In this document: in pieces, positions 58,976 to 64,000 of the stretch | Numbering within the stretch: position 1 is the stretch's first letter | How the letters are laid out: each line of letters starts with the position of its first letter | NCBI RefSeq assembly: GCF_040784915.1 | Contig: NZ_CP160797.1 | Location: 2,656,137-2,720,136 of the forward strand | Direction: 5' to 3' | DNA: 64,000 nt | Origin: Bacillus vallismortis | GTDB lineage: Bacteria; Bacillota; Bacilli; Bacillales; Bacillaceae | Made by a program: the position numbers and the translations under genes | Notes under the pieces: generated by a model | Databases searched by the model: none | The model's input: only the letters and a program-made list of their open reading frames with translations | What the model was told of the DNA's origin: nothing

Positions 58976-59150
58976 TTAGAAGAAGAGGAAAATATTAAAG
59001 AACTTCCGCAAATACATGAAAGAATGAATAAAGTTTTAGCTAACTTAAGTCAAATTGAAGATAAAGAAAAACTAACTTCTGAATTACTACAGTTACATTT
59101 AGTAATAGGTGATATAGAATGGCAGTTTGACCAAATACATGAGATGGCGA
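58971..59150 (+). pseudogene. Partial copy of the LXG immunity gene
   Basis: Nearly identical to 48617-48795 (EEEENIKELPQIHERMNKV…, WQFDQIHEM), joined upstream to the glycosyltransferase relic and downstream to unrelated sequence. The first 27 codons and the tail are missing. Confidence 0.88.
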
Positions 59151-59401
59151 TTTTTCACTTCTATCATACTTCAAATTTCAATTTAGTTTTGAAACGAAAA
59201 TGTTATCATAGGTTTCTACTTTTACCTCAAAAAACATTAATAAAAAAAATACCTAAGCAGCATTCTTGAACCCAGCTAAAGCCGCATAGGTACTCTTTTC
59301 AAATTCACAAAACTAAAGCTATACTTTTTGTATCATCCTCGGAATCATGATATTTGTAAGGAAAGAAAAAATCGCTCCTAAATCAGTTTGAATCTGAACA
59401 T

Positions 59402-59689
59402 AAAAGAACCGCGCCTGGCGGTTCTTTCAGATTGTTGACAAAGTCATAAAACGGTTTTTGTTTTATGACTTTGTCATATTTTCAGCGTGATTGAAAACCC
59501 TTGAAGTCTAGGAAGGGCGAGCATCGGAGCAGACTTTCACAGGATGTGATGACGGCGGTGTTTAGGCAGGACGCCTAAGCATTTAACCGCCGTTCCTTTC
59601 ATAACACGTGAGCACCGACGCGCAAGCCTGACAACGAATGCGAGGGTTTGTCGACACGCTGAAAGAACCGCGACTGGCGGTTCTTTTAG
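59402..59689. repeat. 288-bp structured non-coding element with inverted ends
   Basis: Both ends carry the hairpin AAAGAACCGCG-CTGGCGGTTCTTT; next to it TTTCAGATTGTTGAC (left) mirrors the complement of GTCGACACGCTGAAA (right). Inside lie a 16-bp stem GACAAAGTCATAAAAC / GTTTTATGACTTTGTC (59437-59475) and a GACGGCGG…CCGCCGT stem (about 59,549-59,596). It has no ORF. It resembles a MITE or one of the intergenic repeats known from B. subtilis, but I cannot confirm which. Confidence 0.7.
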
Positions 59690-59764
59690 ATTATATTCCT
59701 ATTTTAAATAAACTGCTTCATTATTATTGGACAGTACCATAATCAAAATCAATATCTTTCTTGT

Positions 59765-60124
59765 CTAAATCCCCTTAAAATTTTTAGCATAGGTCATGGT
59801 TAAATGTACGTTTTTATCTATCCACCAAGTTCCATCATCAGCATTCGTATCCCAAGTAACATCTATATCTCTGCCAAAATTCTCAAAAAACACCAAATTC
59901 CCAACAGCTACTGTTTTTCCGTTGATCTTGTAATATATTAGAACAATTTTCTTATCAAATATACCTGTCCCGTGCTTTACGATTGTTAAACTATAAGGCT
60001 TATTAGGACAATGCTCTTCAAGTATAATTTCAGGATTTAAAAATAAAACATAACAAATGATTAGAATTGGCACAATCATTAACATTTTTAAAGATTTTTT
60101 ATTGATATTTACCCCCTCCAACAT
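59765..60124 (-). CDS. Small membrane-anchored protein, DUF5412-like
   Basis: 119 residues from ATG 60124, behind AAGGGAGG. One membrane helix (about residues 15-32), then a soluble domain with LEEHCPNKPYSLTIVKHG and VTWDTNADDGTWWID. This pattern fits small Bacillus proteins of the DUF5412 type. Function unknown. Confidence 0.72.
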   Translation of the reverse strand: MLEGVNINKKSLKMLMIVPILIICYVLFLNPEIILEEHCPNKPYSLTIVKHGTGIFDKKIVLIYYKINGKTVAVGNLVFFENFGRDIDVTWDTNADDGTWWIDKNVHLTMTYAKNFKGI

Positions 60125-60236
60125 AGTCCTCCCTTTTAACAATCCATTTCATTTGGGATACACCCCCATCATTTGAACGTACTTCCTATGAAATGAAAAC
60201 CGGTAAGTATCGAAATGGAAAAAAGGGATCTTCTTA

Positions 60237-60404
60237 TTAAAAACCTTGCAAGGTGTAAGTGAAAAAAATAAACAATACAATTATCGTTACGACAATAATT
60301 GTTTCTTTAATATAATGTTTATCATCTTCATGCTCGTGTGTCTTTTTTTTAAGCTCTTCTCTATATTTTCTTTGAACCTCTTTCATCTTTTCATTCATTT
60401 TCAT
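60237..60404 (-). CDS. Small membrane protein, 55 residues
   Basis: ATG 60404 follows AAAGGAG at the right distance. A charged helix of 35 residues (MKMNEKMKEVQRKYREE, with KKKTHEHEDDKH) is followed by one membrane helix TIIVVTIIVLFIFF and a short tail. I do not recognise a family. It lies 112 bases downstream of the start of the DUF5412-like gene, in the same direction. Confidence 0.65.
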   Translation of the reverse strand: MKMNEKMKEVQRKYREELKKKTHEHEDDKHYIKETIIVVTIIVLFIFFTYTLQGF

Positions 60405-60682
60405 GATTAAACTCCTTTGAAGTCCAGTTGGTTTACATGCCCCTGCAATTTTAATACTTTACAAATAATTACACCAGTAAAAAAAGGATTAGCAATGCTT
60501 TACACTCAATCGTGCAGCTTTTTAAGTACGGCAGTGGGCTCTCTTTTATTATATTCCATCACCTTTAGACGCATTTTCCTATGAAAAAAATCGTGGTTTT
60601 CCTATAATATTTAACGAATCCAATTTTTAGATTGTCATCTTTAAGGTTTTTTATTTTGAGGTATACAAAAACAATCATTTAA

Positions 60683-60850
60683 AGGATGAAAGCAGTGAAA
60701 AAGAATTCCAAGATGAAGCAAAAAAAGTGTTAAACGATCCTGAAACATTCCCTTGCAGTTATAGACGGTGAAGTAAATGAGGAAATTTTACAGGCTGCTT
60801 TGGAGATTATAACGGAGCAATTAAAGGAAAGACGGAAATCAGATAAATAA
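60683..60850 (+). pseudogene. Frameshifted small gene relic
   Basis: One frame reads DESSEKEFQDEAKKVLNDPETF and a second LAVIDGEVNEEILQAALEII to a stop; a single-base change joins them into a 55-residue acidic protein. Small proteins like this occur in Bacillus phages and ICEs, but I cannot name it. Confidence 0.45.
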
Positions 60851-60964
60851 ACGCCGTTAGTTTATTATTATTTATTTCTGTTTATTATGTTTAATTCTGT
60901 TAACTAATAAGATTTAGATTCTCATTTATATTTCAATCATATCCTCATTTATGTTATACATATT

Positions 60965-61126
60965 TTACATGACTAATATGTATAACTCCTTTAGTTCTTG
61001 TTCAATAATCGCGCCCGATTGTGGAAGATCGTTAATGAACGAAAGCCCCCGATAGTTGAATAAGAAAAAGCAAAGAACTTGCAATTTCTCAAATACATCC
61101 AGCAAATTTTCAATGTTGTTTTTCAT
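60965..61126 (-). CDS. Possible small ORF, 53 residues
   Basis: MKNNIENLLDVFEKLQVLCF… ending KELYILVM. The text looks like protein (amphipathic helices) but no ribosome site is evident. It lies divergent from the esterase gene. It may be the end of a lost gene. Confidence 0.3.
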   Translation of the reverse strand: MKNNIENLLDVFEKLQVLCFFLFNYRGLSFINDLPQSGAIIEQELKELYILVM

Positions 61127-61210
61127 ACATACTAATAAACTTTACAAGACAAACTGAATTGACTATAGTCTAATTAGACCAAAATATTGATGTAAAGAAG
61201 TGAAAATTAG

Positions 61211-62053
61211 ATGATAAAGTCTTTTTTAATGTTGGGGCAGTCGAATATGGCGGGCCGTGGATTTTTGAATGAAGTAGACCCTATCTATAATGAAAAAATA
61301 AAAATGCTGCGCAATGGACAGTGGCAGATGATGACAGAGCCGATTAATTACGACCGTCCGGTTTCCGGCGTTGGCCTGGCGGCATCTTTTGCAGATGCAT
61401 GGTCGAAAGCTCATCCCGATGAAGAAATTGGCTTGATCCCTTGTGCGGAAGGTGGCAGTTCATTGAATGACTGGCATCCGGAAGGCATCCTTTTTCAGCA
61501 TGCTTTGGCCGAAGCCCGCTTCGCTCTCCGGTCCAGTCAAATTTGTGGAATCCTTTGGCACCAGGGTGAGAGTGACAGTTATCGTTCGCTACATGAAACT
61601 TATTACGAGAAATTAACCCTTATCATCGAGACGCTAAGAAACGAGTTGAAACTTGATGAGGTACCGTTGATTATTGGAGGGCTTGGTGACTTTCTTGGGA
61701 AGACCGGTTTTGGACAGCACGCGACCGAATTTCGACAGGTTAACGAACAATTGCTGCGTTTTGCTAATGAACAACAGAATTGTTATTTTGTTACTGCAGC
61801 AGGTTTGACTGCGAATCCTGATGGCATTCATTTAGACGCAGCTTCACAACGCAAATTCGGTTACCGCTATTTCGAGGCTTTTTCGAAAAAGCACCATATC
61901 CTGAAACCCATTTCGGGAGAGGAGCAATCACTGAAAGTGAATGGTGACTATTCTAAAACAGAACAGATTTACCTCCATAGTATGGATTTGGCTTCGGGTA
62001 AAATCACGTACGCGGAATTTGAGGCGCGGATGGCGAAGGTGATGAAGCCATAA
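61211..62053 (+). CDS. Sialate O-acetylesterase-like (SASA/CE6) hydrolase
   Basis: A 280-residue SGNH-fold carbohydrate esterase. FLMLGQSNMAGRG holds the nucleophile serine (residue 11), ILWHQGESD the third block, and NPDGIHLDA the Asp/His pair. Relatives remove acetyl groups from sialic acids or xylan. The last 60 residues extend beyond the esterase core and include EARMAKVM. No signal peptide, so it acts in the cell. The PadR-like frame follows and overlaps its tail. Confidence 0.88.
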   Translation: MIKSFLMLGQSNMAGRGFLNEVDPIYNEKIKMLRNGQWQMMTEPINYDRPVSGVGLAASFADAWSKAHPDEEIGLIPCAEGGSSLNDWHPEGILFQHALAEARFALRSSQICGILWHQGESDSYRSLHETYYEKLTLIIETLRNELKLDEVPLIIGGLGDFLGKTGFGQHATEFRQVNEQLLRFANEQQNCYFVTAAGLTANPDGIHLDAASQRKFGYRYFEAFSKKHHILKPISGEEQSLKVNGDYSKTEQIYLHSMDLASGKITYAEFEARMAKVMKP

Positions 62054-62073
62054 TTCCCTTACTTATCCTTGGC

Positions 62074-62577
62074 TTGCTAATCCAAAACCCTGGAGCTCAC
62101 GGCTATGAACTTCTGGCCTTAATGGAAAAACGTCATTACAAATACATTGTTAACTACACGAAAGGTTCATTTTATTACAATCTGCAGCAACTTGAAGAAA
62201 AGTGTTTTATTGAACAGATTCAGCAGAAATCCTCAACCAGTGGGCGTGAAATCCGTAACTTTAAAGTCACAGAATCGGGAAGGGCAGAATTCGAAAAATT
62301 AATGATCAAATACGGCACCAAATCGGAATATGTGAACCTGCAATTTTATGGGGCGTTACTCTTTGCCGATGAATTCGACAAAAATAAATTACTGGATCTG
62401 ATCCAATCACAAATCGACCAGACTAAAACTCGAATCGAGCTCCTTGATGAATACCTGTCCATCACTCAAGAAATCCCCGGCACAATCAATTACTTTCGCC
62501 GTATGAACGAAAATTCCCGTTCACATCACTTGGTTAATTTAGAGTGGTTCGAAAAATTGAAAGCAGAAATAGAGTGA
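62074..62577 (+). CDS. PadR-family regulator, start unclear
   Basis: About 167 residues with the PadR winged helix (LIQNPGAHGYELLALMEKR, KGSFYYNLQQLEEKCFIE) and a C-terminal dimer helix domain. TTG 62074 is the first usual start but has no ribosome site and cuts off the first helix. The frame is open upstream through LLILGL into the last codons of the esterase, where no start exists. The N-terminus may have been lost, or translation couples to the esterase. Confidence 0.72.
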   Translation: MLIQNPGAHGYELLALMEKRHYKYIVNYTKGSFYYNLQQLEEKCFIEQIQQKSSTSGREIRNFKVTESGRAEFEKLMIKYGTKSEYVNLQFYGALLFADEFDKNKLLDLIQSQIDQTKTRIELLDEYLSITQEIPGTINYFRRMNENSRSHHLVNLEWFEKLKAEIE

Positions 62578-62714
62578 ACTATTGCATAATAAAAAAATGT
62601 AATGTTAAATATATAAGAATATTAGTTACCTAAATATAAAACCTGTGTCGTAGATATCTAGTAACATCATTGATACAGGTTTTATACTCCTTCTTTAGTA
62701 AACCCGCTAATAGG

Positions 62715-62760
62715 GTTGTCAACACTTGCCCCCCAACAAGAGCAAGTGACACTGCCCCCC
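62715..62760. mobile_element. Possible IS-end scar
   Basis: ACTTGCCCCCC and AGTGACACTGCCCCCC resemble the GGGACTGCCCCC end of the IS remnant at 48850. No transposase lies near. Confidence 0.3.
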
Positions 62761-62773
62761 GTTTTACCGATGT

Positions 62774-63037
62774 TTAAGGCTGATTCCAAAACATCGTCGA
62801 AGCAGCTGGTATTACTCCTGCTCCAATAAGAATAATGGCATTCCCGATAAGACCAACAAACTTTGTCCTACCGCTCTTACTTACAAGTGCAACAATAAAT
62901 CCAATTAACGGTAGAACAATCGAAAAGAATATCATAACTGGTCCTGAAAAAAGGTCCTCATTAAAAAACGAAATTCCAAAAACCATCAACGAGATCAAGA
63001 AAAATAAAATTGAAATCCCACCTAAGTTTTTCATCAT
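62774..63037 (-). CDS. Small three-helix membrane protein
   Basis: 87 residues from ATG 63037 behind AAAGGATGGGG. Three hydrophobic helices (near 8-24, 32-54 and 63-80) leave little soluble part. No family is recognised. It lies between the PadR gene and relics. Confidence 0.6.
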   Translation of the reverse strand: MMKNLGGISILFFLISLMVFGISFFNEDLFSGPVMIFFSIVLPLIGFIVALVSKSGRTKFVGLIGNAIILIGAGVIPAASTMFWNQP

Positions 63038-63117
63038 CCCCATCCTTTCTTAAACATCAACTAACCATAAACATAATCTTGGGTGAAAGACAAATTAATA
63101 GCGGACGATTTAGTTGA

Positions 63118-63306
63118 GTAAATAACAATGATCATTCACTTGTCTACGATATAGAGGCGTATAAAGATGAATTCCCTCATGGAAGAATTCCAATTGCAAA
63201 TAAGCTTGACTATGAGGGCAATTCAATAGGGAAAGTTCATTTTTGGGATCATGAATCTGCAAATGAACGGGACGCATTTTATTTTGGTTGCGTAATGCTT
63301 TACTGA
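63118..63306 (+). pseudogene. Relic of a SUKH-type immunity protein tail
   Basis: About 62 codons (VYDIEAYKDEFPHGRIPIAN, GKVHFWDHESANERDAF) without a start. The pattern resembles the end of SMI1/KNR4 (SUKH) proteins, which often protect against LXG-type toxins. Confidence 0.4.
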
Positions 63307-63658
63307 CTTTTTTGATAAATCTGGAAATAATCTTTCCTTTATGGACTAATGTTGATCGGCAGAGAAAGTTGAAATACTTTCCATCGGAAGATAAATTGAG
63401 GCTTAGAAATAAAAAGATCGCAAAGCTATCTTGAAGAAGCTTCACGGTCTTTGGGTCTTTTTTTGCTAAGGCGAAGTCAATGGATTTCCAGCGGAAACCG
63501 CTGCACATACATCCATTGATTTTTATTTTGATAGTGGTTTCCTCAACTCTTACGATCATTGTGTCTGAGATGATAAATGCATTTGGGTTTACCCAAGACA
63601 TAGGGGTTTTATGAGCATGTATACCACACAACAATGAAGTTGAAGGAACTTGCACGTT

Positions 63659-64000
63659 TCAATCAGCATTGGGACCAAAGGGATGTTGATGTTCCTCTGC
63701 TCTACTATTTAGTATTCGATAGCTGGACTCTCCAATATGAAGCGGAATATCCAGCTTCTCTAAATTTGGCATTCCATTTTTTAAGAAAAGCTCTTTATCT
63801 TGATATCTCTGTAATACTTCTCCCACAACCCACTCTTGATCGCCCAAAGTGGATATACTGTGTACTTTACACTCATAAGCAAAATACGCATCTGTTAAAA
63901 TCGGTATCTCAGCTTTTCGTCCTTCTTCGTATTGAATATGAAATGCTTCAAACTTATTTATATCTCTGCCGCTATGTGTGCCTAATGCTTGAATGAATTC
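63659..64000 (-). CDS. Flavin reductase-like protein, C-terminal part
   Basis: The minus-strand frame enters at the right edge and stops at 63659; about 113 residues are visible. GTHSGRDINKFEAF, YFAYECKVHSI, WVVGEVLQRY, SSYRILNS and HPFGPNAD match the end of FMN-binding flavin reductase-like proteins that bind FMN. The start lies beyond the window. Confidence 0.82.
   Translation of the reverse strand, partial: EFIQALGTHSGRDINKFEAFHIQYEEGRKAEIPILTDAYFAYECKVHSISTLGDQEWVVGEVLQRYQDKELFLKNGMPNLEKLDIPLHIGESSYRILNSRAEEHQHPFGPNAD

Noticed and set aside
63110-63655. 181-codon minus-strand frame between the SUKH relic and the flavin reductase gene
   Set aside because: No ribosome site, no recognised motif, and its 3' third lies antisense to the SUKH-like relic. 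It may hold a remnant but I cannot support a gene.
63634-63996. 120-codon plus-strand frame at the right edge
   Set aside because: It is the shadow of the flavin reductase-like gene on the other strand.

Overview
The window is chromosomal DNA of a Bacillus subtilis-group bacterium. Positions 1 to about 34,900 match the gene order I know from B. subtilis 168 from yqeZ to sigK, and the encoded proteins look near-identical to that species (DnaK, HrcA, GPR, SpoIIP, ComE). The exact species cannot be named from sequence alone. The intact sigK, broken cwlH and shortened nucB show it is not strain 168.

Layout. (1) 1-2.9 kb: yqeZ (C-terminus outside the window), yqeY, rpsU, yqeW. (2) 2.9-10.95 kb: the CIRCE/HrcA-controlled heat-shock operon hrcA-grpE-dnaK-dnaJ-prmA-rsmE-mtaB on the minus strand. 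(3) 10.95-18.4 kb: hemW, lepA, the sporulation genes yqxA-spoIIP-gpr, then rpsT and holA. (4) 18.6-23.3 kb: yqzM, the DNA-uptake operon comEA-comEB-comEC, and divergent comER. (5) 23.3-28.4 kb: the operon yqeG-yqeH-aroE-yqeI-nadD-yqeK-rsfS-yqeM. (6) 28.4-34.9 kb: sda with DnaA boxes, a 30-residue membrane peptide, yqeF, a cwlH pseudogene, yqeD, yqeC, yqeB, nucB and an uninterrupted sigK.

(7) 34.9-49.6 kb: an accessory island of about 14 kb bracketed by two imperfect direct repeats of about 400 bp. Each repeat carries a decayed head of a SpoIVCA-type recombinase. In strain 168 spoIVCA belongs to the skin element that splits sigK; here sigK is whole and recombinase relics lie just behind it. 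The island holds a patchwork of alcohol dehydrogenases, short-chain dehydrogenases, an old-yellow-enzyme alkene reductase, an alpha/beta hydrolase and TetR regulators, several of them duplicated and broken. After these come rapE-phrE and an LXG polymorphic-toxin module in the order I recall for skin, with a different toxin tip.

(8) 50.0-55.0 kb: yrkR, the two-component system yrkP-yrkQ, and divergent yrkO and yrkN. These follow the sigK tail (spoIIIC) in 168, so this is again common backbone. (9) 55.0-64.0 kb: a second accessory stretch of relics and small genes. It holds an IS3-type end, an integrase fragment, a frameshifted ArpU phage regulator, a small secreted protein, a frameshifted DUF421 gene and a ferritin-like/DUF2202 protein. 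It also holds a broken glycosyltransferase joined to a second copy of part of the island's putative immunity gene, a 288-bp structured repeat, an esterase followed by a PadR regulator without a visible start, and the end of a flavin reductase-like gene.

The core genes serve protein folding and translation quality, DNA uptake, cofactor synthesis and sporulation. The island links quorum control (RapE-PhrE), contact-dependent competition (LXG toxin with immunity candidates) and TetR-controlled redox detoxification. I see no CRISPR array, rRNA or tRNA gene.
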